DNA of 20,031 bases, from positions 1 to 20,031 of the forward strand of contig JAYVJM010000084.1 of the NCBI GenBank assembly GCA_043769275.1, read 5' to 3'. Position 1 is the first letter of the stretch; each line of letters opens with the position of its first letter. The position numbers and the translations under genes were made by a program. Positions 7,651 through 17,200 of this stretch are shown here, piece after piece. The notes below the pieces were generated by a model. The model was not told where the DNA came from, did not search any database, and worked only from the letters and a program-made list of their open reading frames with translations. Source of the stretch: JAYVJM01 sp043769275. Lineage in GTDB: Bacteria; Pseudomonadota; Gammaproteobacteria; Pseudomonadales; UBA7239.

Positions 7651-8514
7651 ATGAATAACCACTTTATTACTGCAGCGTGGGAAGACTACGAATTACTGGA
7701 TGCTGGCCACGGAAAAAAGTTGGAACGTTTTGGCAATGTTATGCTGATACGGCCTGATATTCGCGCCGATTTCGCACCGGCGTGGCGTGAAAAAAAGTGG
7801 CTGAGTTACGCGGATGTTGTATTTCAAGAAACATCTGCCACCAAAGGGTATTGGCACGTACTGAAAAAGCCGTTACCTGTAGCGGATTGGGTTATTCGCT
7901 ATCAGCAATTATGTTTCCGCTTGAAAGAAACCCCATTCAAACATGTCGGTATTTTCCCCGAGCAAAGTCTGAATTGGGATTTTATGTTGTCGCAATCACT
8001 TGTTGGCAAAAAGGCCTTAAATCTCTTTGCTTACACGGGCGCGATGTCTCTGGCTTGCTGTTTCGCAGGTGCTGAAACAACCTATCTTGATGCATCAAAA
8101 AGTACGGCGCAATGGGCTAAAGAAAACGCAGTTTTATCGGGTGTATCGACCATCCGGTTTTTTGTGGATGACGCGCTGACGTTTTTAAAGCGCGAGGAAA
8201 GACGGGGCGGGATGTACGATTTTATCAGCATGGATCCACCCGCCTATGGTATCGGCGCTAAAGGCGAGCGCTGGCAATTGGATAAGTTGTTGCCGGAATT
8301 ACTGCATCGTGCGTCGCTGTTGTTATCTGCGGATGGCGCGCTGATTCTAAATGTTTATTCGCCAAAAATTGATCGTCAAATACCGGAGCGCCACATCAAG
8401 CAGTTTTTCCCCGGAAGGCCGTTTGATGTTAACGAGCTGTGCCTGCAAAGTACAACAGGCAAGAAAATTGTTACGGGGTTGTTGGTGAATGTCCGTCAGA
8501 TCAACGGGGTTTAA
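7651..8514 (+). CDS. Class I SAM-dependent methyltransferase, RlmI/RlmK-like (COG1092 type)
   Basis: The 287-residue product has the SAM-binding motif I NLFAYTGAMSLACCFAG (124-140), an acidic motif II residue (Asp147 in TYLDAS) and DPPAYG (195-200), the catalytic-type motif IV. This combination is typical of the family that includes the 23S rRNA methyltransferases RlmI and RlmK. The N-terminal part (LLDAGHGKKLERFG) forms the short beta domain seen in a shorter branch that lacks a PUA domain. The likely substrate is RNA, but which nucleotide is unknown. ATG 7651 was chosen because the homologous part begins just after it; a TTG at 7621 would add ten unconserved residues. The gene converges on trxB, with 18 bp between the stops. 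Confidence 0.85.
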   Translation: MNNHFITAAWEDYELLDAGHGKKLERFGNVMLIRPDIRADFAPAWREKKWLSYADVVFQETSATKGYWHVLKKPLPVADWVIRYQQLCFRLKETPFKHVGIFPEQSLNWDFMLSQSLVGKKALNLFAYTGAMSLACCFAGAETTYLDASKSTAQWAKENAVLSGVSTIRFFVDDALTFLKREERRGGMYDFISMDPPAYGIGAKGERWQLDKLLPELLHRASLLLSADGALILNVYSPKIDRQIPERHIKQFFPGRPFDVNELCLQSTTGKKIVTGLLVNVRQINGV

Positions 8515-8532
8515 ACCAGCGAACATCCTGTT

Positions 8533-9507
8533 TTATTGTGTTTTTAGCGCGTCCAAATATTTCTCTGCATCCAATGCTGCCATGCAGCCAAAACCAGCAG
8601 ATGTCACCGCTTGACGATAGATATGGTCGGCCACATCGCCCGCTGCAAATACGCCTTCAACTGACGTGGCTGTTGCATTGCCGGTCAAGCCACTATTGAT
8701 TTTTAGATAGCCGTTATGCATGGCAAGCTGGCCTTGAAAAATATCGGTATTAGGTTTGTGGCCAATGGCGATGAATACGCCGTTAATCGCAACCATCTGC
8801 ATGTCGCCGTTTTGTGTGTTTTTCACGCGCAGACCGATTACGCCACTGTTATCGCCCAACACTTCATCCAGCGAATGATTCCACAGCAAAGTGATGTTGC
8901 CGTTTTGGGCTTTGGCGAATAGCTGATCTTGCAGAATTTTTTCAGATTTTAGCGTGTCGCGGCGATGAATGAGCGTGACATGTTTGGCGATATTTGACAG
9001 GTACAACGCTTCTTCCACTGCTGTGTTGCCGCCACCGATGACGGCGACATCTTTCCCGCGATAGAAAAAGCCATCGCAGGTAGCACAGGCGGAAACGCCC
9101 TTGCCCATAAATGCCTCTTCTGATGGTAGCCCCAAATATTGGGCAGATGCTCCCGTCGCGACAATCAAAGCATCGCAGGTGTAGGTGCTGTTACCGATCA
9201 ATGTGAAGGGGCGTTGGCGCAGATCGACTTCGTGGATATGATCGAACAGGATTTTCGTATCGAAACGCTCAGCATGTTGCTGCATGCGCACCATCAAATC
9301 AGGACCTTGCAAGCCGTGCGCGTCGCCAGGCCAGTTGTCTACTTCTGTGGTAGTGGTGAGCTGTCCGCCCTGTTGCATGCCGGTGATTATGATGGGGTTT
9401 AAATTGGCGCGTGCTGCATAAATAGCTGCGGTGTAACCGGCGGGGCCCGAGCCAAGAATAATCAGGCGATGGTGGTTTTTTTGGGTGTTTTGCTGAGTAT
9501 TGCGCAT
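8533..9507 (-). CDS. trxB: Thioredoxin reductase
   Basis: TrxB is the FAD enzyme that reduces thioredoxin with NADPH. The 324-residue product from ATG 9507 shows the FAD-binding GSGPAGYTAAIYAARA (19-34), the redox-active CATC pair (141-144), the NADPH-binding VIGGGNTAVEEALYL (156-170), the HRRD motif that favours NADPH, and the C-terminal FAD-contacting GVFAAGDVAD. Length is normal for the low-molecular-weight type. A possible upstream TTG at 9540 is rejected because it falls inside the -10 element of the likely promoter. The gene diverges from ruvB. No thioredoxin gene is in the window. Confidence 0.97.
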   Translation of the reverse strand: MRNTQQNTQKNHHRLIILGSGPAGYTAAIYAARANLNPIIITGMQQGGQLTTTTEVDNWPGDAHGLQGPDLMVRMQQHAERFDTKILFDHIHEVDLRQRPFTLIGNSTYTCDALIVATGASAQYLGLPSEEAFMGKGVSACATCDGFFYRGKDVAVIGGGNTAVEEALYLSNIAKHVTLIHRRDTLKSEKILQDQLFAKAQNGNITLLWNHSLDEVLGDNSGVIGLRVKNTQNGDMQMVAINGVFIAIGHKPNTDIFQGQLAMHNGYLKINSGLTGNATATSVEGVFAAGDVADHIYRQAVTSAGFGCMAALDAEKYLDALKTQ

Positions 9508-9539
9508 GTTTGTATCCGCGACTGCCAAGAAAGGCCGCA

Positions 9540-9568
9540 ATCATAGAGAGAGCGGAAGGCTTAGACAA
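9540..9568 (-). promoter_or_regulatory. Likely sigma-70 promoter of trxB
   Basis: On the minus strand, TTGTCT (9568-9563) and TATGAT (9545-9540) are exactly 17 bp apart and match the consensus at four and five positions. Transcription would begin near 9533, leaving about 26 bases before the ATG at 9507. This agrees with the choice of that start codon. Confidence 0.55.
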
Positions 9569-9631
9569 TCCGCTCCGATGTCGAGAACAGAGTATTCTTT
9601 AGCGTAACAAATTGAGCACTTGAGAAACGCT

Positions 9632-10687
9632 ATGATCGAAACCGACAAGCTGACCGTCAGCGCGGCTACACGTACGCTGGTATCGCCAAAGATTCAGGGA
9701 CGTGAAGATGTGCAGGATCGCGCCATTCGCCCGCGTGCGCTGGACGATTATATCGGGCAGCCAAAGGTGCGCGAGCAGATGGCGATTTTTATGCAGGCAG
9801 CAAAGGGCAGGGTAGAGCCGCTTGATCACACCTTGATTTTTGGGCCGCCAGGTCTTGGCAAAACAACGTTGGCAAATATTATTGCGCACGAGATGGGCGT
9901 TTCACTCAAAACGACCTCTGGCCCTGTGCTTGAAAAGGCCGGTGATTTGGCCGCGCTCTTAACCAATTTAGAGGCAGGAGATGTATTGTTTATCGACGAA
10001 ATCCACCGCTTAAGCCCGGTAGTTGAGGAGATTTTATATCCGGCGATGGAGGACTATCAGCTCTACATCATGATTGGCGAAGGCCCTGCTGCGCGCTCTA
10101 TCAAGCTGGAGTTGCCGCCATTTACTTTGGTGGGAGCGACCACGCGTGCCGGTTTGCTCACATCGCCGTTACGCGACCGCTTCGGCATTACTCAGCGCTT
10201 AGAGTTTTATAGTGTTGAAGATTTAAGCTATATCGTCACTCGAGCTGCGCGTATTTTGAATATGCAAATGAATGAAGAGGCGGCTCTGGAGCTGGCGAGG
10301 CGCGCGCGCGGAACCCCCCGCATCGCTAATCGCTTATTGCGGCGCGTGCGTGATTTTGCAGAGGTAAAAAATAAGGGCGTTGTAACGGCTGATGTGGCTA
10401 ATGATGCATTGATTATGTTGGGGGTAGACCATAACGGTTTTGATGGCATGGATCAGCGATTGTTGTTGGCGGTTATCGAAAAATTTGATGGAGGCCCCGT
10501 GGGTGTAGATAGCCTTGCGGCTGCAATCAGCGAAGAGCGCGACACAATTGAAGAAGTGTTGGAGCCGTATTTGATCCAGCAGGGTTATCTTGCGCGTACG
10601 TCGCGTGGGCGTGTTGCCACCAAATTAGCTTATGCGTATTTTGATATTCCAGCACCACAGTCTGGCGATCGAGATATTGTTGAATAA
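9632..10687 (+). CDS. ruvB: Holliday junction branch migration ATPase RuvB
   Basis: RuvB is the AAA+ ring motor that, with RuvA, drives branch migration of Holliday junctions. The 351-residue product starts MIETDKLTVS. It has Walker A GPPGLGKT (71-78), Walker B DEIH (122-125), the EGPAARSI and VGATTRAG sensor regions, the arginine-finger segment SPLRDRFG and the C-terminal winged helix (EPYLIQQGYLARTSRGR). It is about 15 residues longer than E. coli RuvB, from a longer N-terminal linker (residues 10-25) and a C-terminal tail. A TTG at 9620 is possible, but homologues begin at MIE. ruvA and ruvC are not adjacent, unlike the common ruvC-ruvA-ruvB order. Confidence 0.97.
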   Translation: MIETDKLTVSAATRTLVSPKIQGREDVQDRAIRPRALDDYIGQPKVREQMAIFMQAAKGRVEPLDHTLIFGPPGLGKTTLANIIAHEMGVSLKTTSGPVLEKAGDLAALLTNLEAGDVLFIDEIHRLSPVVEEILYPAMEDYQLYIMIGEGPAARSIKLELPPFTLVGATTRAGLLTSPLRDRFGITQRLEFYSVEDLSYIVTRAARILNMQMNEEAALELARRARGTPRIANRLLRRVRDFAEVKNKGVVTADVANDALIMLGVDHNGFDGMDQRLLLAVIEKFDGGPVGVDSLAAAISEERDTIEEVLEPYLIQQGYLARTSRGRVATKLAYAYFDIPAPQSGDRDIVE

Positions 10688-10782
10688 ATTAGGCGCGTGT
10701 AGATGAGCGACTTAGCTGTAAAAATTGTACGCTGTTTTGCCAATAAAATACAAAACGGAAAGCTCAGGTGTTGCTGATAAAA

Positions 10783-12039
10783 ATGGAGAATACAATCTTG
10801 GAAATTACAAAAAATGATATAAAGCAGCCGATGATTAACAACGAATCTGCACTCAAAAAATGTTTTTCTGAAACCCGTCTTAACGGTTTGGTTTTGCGCA
10901 ATTGCTTAATTAAAGCAGCCACTTTTGAGGGAAAAAGTGCAGGGGGTATTGTTAGCCAAGAGTTGACAGAATTTCATCGACGCATCGGTGAGGGCGGTGT
11001 TGGCATGACCACTTTGGCATATTGTGCGGCAGAAAATAATGGGCGCATCCATGAAAACATGCTTTATATGCATGAGGGCATACGCGCGCCTTTGCAGCAC
11101 TTTATAAAAACCGTGCAAGCAACGGGCGCGAAAGTGTCTGGCCAACTAAGCCATTGCGGCGGCTTTTCCAAGAATAAAATGCTGGAAGGCGCACGTCCAT
11201 TGGGGCCATCTTGGGGCTTGAATATGGTCGGTCTTGCGCACGGTATGTTTCTGTGTGGCGCATTGAGTGTGAGTCAGATCAAAGAGCGTGTCGCTGCGTT
11301 TGGGCGCGCTGCTGTATTTATGAAGTCGGCAGGCTTTGATGCTATCGAAATTCATTTTGGTCACGGTTACGGCCTAAGCCAATTTATTTCACCGGTCACA
11401 AATAAGCGCAAAGATAGCTATGGCGGCAGTTTGATTAACCGTATGCGCTTCCCGTTGGAAGTTTTGGCTTGCGTGCGCAAAGCGGTGGGCGGTGATTTCC
11501 CATTGCTGGGAAAAATCAGCATGACCGACGGTGTGCATGGCGGCGTTAGCTACGATGATTCCGTGGAAATTGCCGCGTTATTAGAGGCGGGGGGAATTGA
11601 CGCTATTGTTTGCAGCGGCGGAACTAGCAGCATGAATCCGATGTTGCTATTTCGCGGCGACAGCTTATTGCCTGGCCTGTTGGAGCAGGAAAAAAGTCGG
11701 CTGATGAAAATGGGTTTGCGTTGGATGGGGCCAAAATTATTTCGTGATTATCCGTACTCGGAAATGTATTTTCTGGAGCAGGCGAAACGTATACGCGCGC
11801 GGGTTCAGTGCGCTGTGTGTTATATCGGCGGCGTGTGCGATAACAATAGTATTGCTACTGTTATGGCGGAAGGTTTTGACTTTATCGAGCTAGGGCGCGG
11901 CTTAATTTTCGATCCTGATTTTGCCAAAAACGCACAAGTGGACAGCAGCTATCGTAATGGCTGCACGCACTGTAATCGCTGCGCCAATCTTATCGAGGCG
12001 CCGGGCGGCGTGCGTTGTGTGTTGATGGACGCATACTAG
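10783..12039 (+). CDS. NADH:flavin oxidoreductase of the old yellow enzyme family
   Basis: This is a TIM-barrel FMN enzyme of the OYE/2,4-dienoyl-CoA reductase group, which reduces activated C=C bonds with NAD(P)H; the substrate is unknown. The 418-residue product contains GQLSHCGGFS (from about 120), the substrate-binding EIHFGHGYGLSQFISPVTNK (189-208), the DSYGGSLINRMRF signature, the phosphate-binding IELGRGLIFDPDF segment, and a terminal cysteine set C394-x2-C397-x2-C400-x11-C412. The cysteine set resembles the iron-sulfur ligands of dienoyl-CoA reductases, but the enzyme lacks their C-terminal FAD/NADPH domains. The start is uncertain: GTG 10768, ATG 10783, TTG 10798 and ATG 10831 are all in frame and none has a decisive ribosome site. 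It lies 95 bp after ruvB and converges on terC. Confidence 0.88.
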   Translation: MENTILEITKNDIKQPMINNESALKKCFSETRLNGLVLRNCLIKAATFEGKSAGGIVSQELTEFHRRIGEGGVGMTTLAYCAAENNGRIHENMLYMHEGIRAPLQHFIKTVQATGAKVSGQLSHCGGFSKNKMLEGARPLGPSWGLNMVGLAHGMFLCGALSVSQIKERVAAFGRAAVFMKSAGFDAIEIHFGHGYGLSQFISPVTNKRKDSYGGSLINRMRFPLEVLACVRKAVGGDFPLLGKISMTDGVHGGVSYDDSVEIAALLEAGGIDAIVCSGGTSSMNPMLLFRGDSLLPGLLEQEKSRLMKMGLRWMGPKLFRDYPYSEMYFLEQAKRIRARVQCAVCYIGGVCDNNSIATVMAEGFDFIELGRGLIFDPDFAKNAQVDSSYRNGCTHCNRCANLIEAPGGVRCVLMDAY

Positions 12040-12049
12040 GCGGCATGGA

Positions 12050-12790
12050 TCATTGCGGCTCTTCTTGTTTTTGTTGAGCCGGTCGCTTGCTCCAATTACG
12101 CATACGCATGTTGAGCATTTCTACGCCCACGGAAAACGCCATCGCAAAATAAACGTAACCTTTCGGCACATGGTAGCCCGAGCCATCGGCAATCAGCACG
12201 ACACCAACCACCACTAAGAATGCCAGCGCCAGCATTTTGATAGTCGGATTTTCTTCAATAAAACGCCCAATAACGCCAGCGAAAAGCATCATTAAAACCA
12301 CGGAGGCCACCACAGCGGCGATCATAACGGCAAGCTGATTAGCCATTCCAACGGCTGTAATGATGGAGTCTAGCGAAAACACGAGATCGATAATGATGAT
12401 CTGTATGATAATGGCGGAAAATGTGGCTTTAACTTTGCTGGATTTTTCGCTTTCGGTGCCCTCAATGGCTTGATGGATTTCCTCGGTGCTTTTCCAGAGT
12501 AAAAACAGTCCACCTGCTATTAAAATTAGTGAGCGTCCGGAAACGCCATAGCCCAAAATATGAAACAGCGGCTCTGTAAGGCCTACTATCCATGCCAGCA
12601 TGAACAGCAGCACAATGCGCATGAACATGGCCAGAAATAAACCTAGACGCCGCGCAAATTCGCGGCGTTCCTTTGGCAGTTTTTCGACCAGTATGGAAAT
12701 AAAAATAATATTGTCGATACCCAGCACCAATTCAAGTGCAGTAAGAGTAATAAAAGCCATCCAAGCTGAAGGGTCGGTTAAAAGATGCAT
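12050..12790 (-). CDS. TerC-family integral membrane protein
   Basis: TerC proteins are polytopic inner-membrane proteins, several of which are linked to manganese export or to metal loading of exported enzymes. The 246 residues include about seven hydrophobic segments. The two family acidic motifs are present: ELVLGIDNIIF (Asp26) and VFSLDSIITAVG (Asp141). A charged cytoplasmic loop lies near 101-122, and the C-terminal tail is rich in Lys, Gln and Glu. Length is that of the short form without CBS domains. No clear ribosome site precedes ATG 12790, but homologues start at the same place. The leader upstream contains a nested inverted repeat. The specific substrate cannot be told from sequence. 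Confidence 0.88.
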   Translation of the reverse strand: MHLLTDPSAWMAFITLTALELVLGIDNIIFISILVEKLPKERREFARRLGLFLAMFMRIVLLFMLAWIVGLTEPLFHILGYGVSGRSLILIAGGLFLLWKSTEEIHQAIEGTESEKSSKVKATFSAIIIQIIIIDLVFSLDSIITAVGMANQLAVMIAAVVASVVLMMLFAGVIGRFIEENPTIKMLALAFLVVVGVVLIADGSGYHVPKGYVYFAMAFSVGVEMLNMRMRNWSKRPAQQKQEEPQ

Positions 12791-12827
12791 GGGTAAGTGC
12801 CGTGTGAAAACAATTATTAGTCGGATT

Positions 12828-12885
12828 AGGGTCGTTTAGATTGAAGACCCCTATTTTCCGAATAGAAAAAATGAGGGTCTTTAAT
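12828..12885. promoter_or_regulatory. Nested inverted repeat with an alternative pairing, between the binding-protein gene and terC
   Basis: Bases 12840-12850 (ATTGAAGACCC) pair with 12875-12885 (GGGTCTTTAAT), an 11-bp stem with one G-T wobble. A second small hairpin, CTATT-TTCCG-AATAG, sits inside the loop at 12851-12865. A third segment, AGGGTC at 12828-12833, can pair with the GACCC at 12846-12850 instead. There is no T run after the outer stem on either strand, so this is not a classic intrinsic terminator. On the minus strand it follows the binding-protein stop at 12911 and precedes the terC start at 12790. It could be a transcript end, a processing site or a regulated terC leader. Confidence 0.5.
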
Positions 12886-12910
12886 CTTGTTGTATCGCGT
12901 TAGGTTCGAT

Positions 12911-14158
12911 CTACTTTGTTGGGGCGGCGTTAGTCGGCGCGGATATGCCATCTGCTGATTTTTCTGTTTTCATTGTTGCTATAAATTGCCATTTGCCATT
13001 TTCTGCTCGATAAAGGGATGTCGCGCCGTTCGCAAGATCGCCTTTGTTGTCAAAGCGAATGTCTCCCGTGACACCGCTATAGTTTAGCGTGGCTAGGATA
13101 GGGCGATATTTAGCAGGGTCTGTGCTTCCTGCTTTTTGCATGGCAATAGCTAGCATGTGCATCGCGTCGTAAGCATAGGGCGCATACATTTCTATGGGGC
13201 CATACTGGGCATTAAATTTCATTTGGAAGGCTAAACCATTTTGTGTTTGCACCAGTGGAACGCCAGGTTGCGCACAGATTATGCCGTTGGCTTCTGCTCC
13301 GGCTAGTTTCAGTAACTCTGCTGTGCAGATGCCCTCCGTGCCTATCATGGGAATGGTCATGCCAAGCTCGTGCATCTGCTTAATCATCGGCGCAGCTTGA
13401 ATGTCTAAGCCGGCGAAAAATAGTACTTGTGCATCTGAGCTTTTGATGTTGGTTAGAATTGCGTTGAAATCGCTGGATTTATCGGTGGTGAATTCGTGCT
13501 TGACGATGCTCGCGCCCAATTGCCTAGCAGCTTTTTCAAATATATCCGCGACACCTTGGCCGTAGGCTGTTCGGTCGTCGATGATCGCAATTTGTTTGTC
13601 CCCCATTTTTTGCACGGTGTACTGCGCCATTTGAGTGCCTAGCTGATTGCCATTGGTGATGATGCGCATTGCGCCTGGGAATCCTTGTTGTGTGTAGGCT
13701 ACTGCGGTGGAGGCGGGCGTTATCTGCACAATGCCTCCGTCGTTATACACCTTGGATGCAGGTATAGATGCGCCTGAATTAAAGTGGCCAATTACAGCAC
13801 TGACACCAGAATCCACGAGTTTTTGCGCAACCAAAGTGGCAGTGCGTGGATCGCCCATGTCATCCATGGATAGCAACTTAAACTCAGCGACTTGGTTGCC
13901 GATGGTGATGTGCTCGGCGTTAAGTTCGGTGATGGCGAGGCGTATACCGTTTTCTATGTCTTTACCGATATGCGCTTCTGGTCCTGTTAGTGGTGCGGCA
14001 CTGCCTATTTTTACCACTAGTGGTGAGCTGTTATTTTCTGTTGTTGTGGGGGATGTTTGAGGCTTATCACAGCCACTGAGCATCTGTGCGATAAAAAAAA
14101 CAAGGGCAGTTGCAACGAGGGTAGGGCGTTTTTTTAGGCGAGTAATGGTCATGCGCAT
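12911..14158 (-). CDS. Branched-chain amino acid type ABC transporter substrate-binding lipoprotein
   Basis: This is a periplasmic binding protein of the LivJ/LivK (type I fold) family, which captures branched-chain amino acids or related ligands for an ABC importer. The 415 residues begin with a lipoprotein signal peptide (positively charged, then hydrophobic) ending in the lipobox MLSGC, with the lipidated Cys30. The mature part opens VVKIGSAAPLTGPEAHIGKD, the usual ligand-site start, and includes VIGHFNSGASIPASKVY and PYAYDAMHMLAIAMQ. AAGGAAG lies eight bases before ATG 14158. It stands alone: no livH, livM, livG or livF is adjacent. The ligand is unknown. An 87-bp gap separates it from hrpA upstream on the same strand. 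Confidence 0.88.
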   Translation of the reverse strand: MRMTITRLKKRPTLVATALVFFIAQMLSGCDKPQTSPTTTENNSSPLVVKIGSAAPLTGPEAHIGKDIENGIRLAITELNAEHITIGNQVAEFKLLSMDDMGDPRTATLVAQKLVDSGVSAVIGHFNSGASIPASKVYNDGGIVQITPASTAVAYTQQGFPGAMRIITNGNQLGTQMAQYTVQKMGDKQIAIIDDRTAYGQGVADIFEKAARQLGASIVKHEFTTDKSSDFNAILTNIKSSDAQVLFFAGLDIQAAPMIKQMHELGMTIPMIGTEGICTAELLKLAGAEANGIICAQPGVPLVQTQNGLAFQMKFNAQYGPIEMYAPYAYDAMHMLAIAMQKAGSTDPAKYRPILATLNYSGVTGDIRFDNKGDLANGATSLYRAENGKWQFIATMKTEKSADGISAPTNAAPTK

Positions 14159-14245
14159 GAGAAACTTCCTTAAACGTAGAGTCAGTGGGTGATGTGCATT
14201 TATTGATTCTAATGTGCTTGTCGATGCTTTCCTACTCTTTCTTGG

Positions 14246-17200
14246 TTAAAGGTTTTTTTTAGCTGGTGTTTGTTGTGGCGGATATTGCATGAAAAATTCC
14301 TCAGCCAAGCGCTTTTCCGATACCGTCTGCAAGGTTTTCATCGGTTGTGCGAACAGCGCAATACGCCACTCTTCTAATAACCAGCGCAATATTTTCTGCT
14401 CTGGTGTGAGGTTTGCCAGCGTTATTTTCTGCAAGGCAGCGGCTACGGGCAACCAATAACGATTGATCTGCTCTGTAAGTTGGCGATCACGCGCGACTTG
14501 GCCGCGTATTTTATCTAAGCGTTTTTCTATGGCTTCAAAATAGCGTGGATATTGCAGAAGCTGTTGCACTGGCGTGATGCGTAAAAAATTTTTGAACAAT
14601 AAATGCGAAAGCTGGCTTTTGACATCCTGCACAATGGTTTCTGCTTCCTTTGCTGTCAGAGATGCTAATTTACTGTTGATTTTTTGCAACAATATAGTCA
14701 CTTGCGTGAGGCTTTTATCCAGCGCGCTTCCCGTTTCAAAAAGTTGGCTGCGCCCTGCTGTCAGCAGTGCATTAAATCCGTCATTGTTGCGCGGAAGATT
14801 TTTATCACAGGCGAAGCAATGCGCGAAGCAGGCATATATTAAATCGTCGCGCAGCTCGGTTTCTGATCCAAATTTCCCCAATGCCAAATGTACTTTGTTG
14901 TCGCGCAAGCTGTCTTTTTGTAATTGTTTAACTTGCTGTGGTAGCGCCAGCATAGCCAAGCGAACCAAGGCTGTACGTGTGTTTTTTTCTGCATCTTTTT
15001 CGGTATCAAATAATACCAGTGCAGCGCTGTCGCCTTTATCTTGTAAAGCAGGGTATGCAGTTACTCGCATATCATTGCGTTGTTGCGTAAGGGTTTTCGG
15101 CAGTTCACCAAAATCCCAAGTGGTAATGCCGCTGCGCGCAAAAGCATTGCCTATGGCTGTTGTTGGAGGGTTGTTTTGAATAATCTCTCGCGCTTGTGTT
15201 GACAGTTCCATACGCAAAACATTCAAGTCTCGTCCCTGTGCGAGTACTGTATTGCGTTCCCCTGTTACTTTAATATTCATGCGGTAATAGGGGTCGATAT
15301 TTTCTTCCGCTAAATCTTGTTCGGTAACCGCCAAACTGTAGTGGCGTAACAATATTTCGCGCAGTGCTTGCACCAAGGCTGTATCTTCATCGTGGCTTTT
15401 TTGTAGTAGCAGAGCCGCAACACGTTCGGCTGTGTTGGGCAAAGGCACAAGCATTTTACGTAAGGCTTTCGGCAGGTTTTTTAACAATGCCTGACATTTC
15501 TCAATCAGTAAGCCAGGCACAAGCCACTGCACTTTGCTGGCCGAAATTTGGTTTAGCAAAGGCAACGGCACTTGTAGTGTCACGCCGTCTTGTTCGTGGC
15601 CAGGATCAAAGCTGTACAGTAATTTTAAGTCATTGCCGTTTGAGTGCCATGTGTCGGGGAATTGTGCGACAGCGCCGTCCCCTACGTCGCGCAGCAATAC
15701 ATCTTTTTCAGATAACAGCAAACAACCTTGGTCTATTAAAGATGCTTTTTTATACCAAATGTCTAGCTCTCGTGCGGTAACAATCTCCGCTGGGATTTGT
15801 TTCGCATAAAACGCAAATAGTGCATTGTCATCCACCAATAAGTCACGGCGGCGTATACGCGCTTCCATGTCTTGTACTCGCTCGATCAGCGCTTTGTTTT
15901 TAGAAAAAAATGCAGCGCCCCCTTTGTATTTTTCCAAAACCAGTGCTTCGCGTATTAGTAGTTCGCGTGCTTGTTGCGGGTCTATATCGCCGTAGAATTT
16001 TTTTTGTTTATCGACCAAAACCAGCCCATACAGGCTGATTTTTTCGTACACCATAGGCATGCCGCGTGCCTCATCCCAAAATGGCTCAAAATACTCATGC
16101 TGTAATAAATGTTTTGCCAGTGGCAGCACCCATTGCGGCTCGATGGCGGCTATGCCATGCGCAAACAATTGCGATGTTTCAATCAAGGAGGCAGAAACAA
16201 TCCAGCGCGGCAATTTTTTTGCTTGTGGCGATCCGGGAAATATCTGCAATTTTCGTTGCCGACAACCCAAATATTCACGAGCTTCTTGTTTTACGGCAAT
16301 ATTTGATAGCGAGCCAACTAAAAGTGCTTGATGCAGATTGGCATAATGTTGTGGCGGTAGGTTTTCATAATCGGTAGCATCGCTATTTTCAGGCCAATTT
16401 CTCTCTTTGCATGCGGTATGAAGCTGGTGATGAATGTCTCGCCACTCGCGCATGCGTTGCCATGACAAAAAATTTTGTTCGCAAAATTTACGCAAAGCGT
16501 TTTGTGATAACGCCAAGCGGCGCTCTGAAAATACAGACCATAACTTTAAAAAAGAAACAAAATCAGAACGCGAATCTGCCCATTGTTTATGCACTTCGTC
16601 TGCTCGCTGTTTTTTATCGCTCGGACGCTCTCGCGGGTCTTGCACACTAAGCGCACTGGCAATAATCAACATCTCGCGCAAGCAACCACGCGTTTGCGCT
16701 TCTACCAGCATTGCGCCCAAGCGAGGGTCTATGGGCAGATGCGCAATGTCACGACCACGTGCAGTTAACTGGCGTTTGCTATCCACTGCGCCCAACTCTT
16801 CCAGCAGCGCATAGGCTTCTTTAATGTGGCGATTGTCTGGCGGATCAAGAAAGGGAAAGTCTTCCATTTCACCCAAGCGCAGTAAGCGCATTTGTAAAAC
16901 AACTGCGGCGAGATTTGTGCGGTGAATTTCCGCATCAGTAAATACGACTCGCGATAAAAAATATTTTTCACTGTAAAGCCTTATACACACACCGGCCTCA
17001 AGCCTGCCGCAGCGACCCGCACGTTGATTGGCGCTGGCTTGCGCAATAAATTCAATGGGTAAACGCTGCACGCGTGTGCGGTGGTTGTAGCGGCTGATGC
17101 GCGCATAGCCACTGTCGATGACGTAGCGGATGCCCGGCACGGTCAGGGACGTTTCTGCAACATTGGTTGAGAGAACCACGCGTCGTTCGCTGTGTGGTGC

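Noticed and set aside
8508..8517. GGTTTAAACC palindrome at the methyltransferase stop
   Set aside because: It is a perfect 10-bp palindrome with no loop, overlaps the stop codon, and has no run of T placed to act as a terminator.
10734..10756. GTTTTG/CAAAAC inverted repeat after ruvB
   Set aside because: The stem is only six A/T-rich pairs with an 11-base loop and no T run, which is too weak to call a terminator.
12791..12910. Manganese riboswitch (yybP-ykoY) ahead of terC
   Set aside because: The leader is short and I cannot find the conserved internal-loop sequences of that riboswitch on the minus strand. Only simple inverted repeats are present.
14574..15179. 201-residue plus-strand open frame opposite hrpA
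   Set aside because: It is antisense to the conserved C-terminal region of HrpA, rich in Ser, Cys and Leu as expected of a shadow frame, and has no ribosome site.
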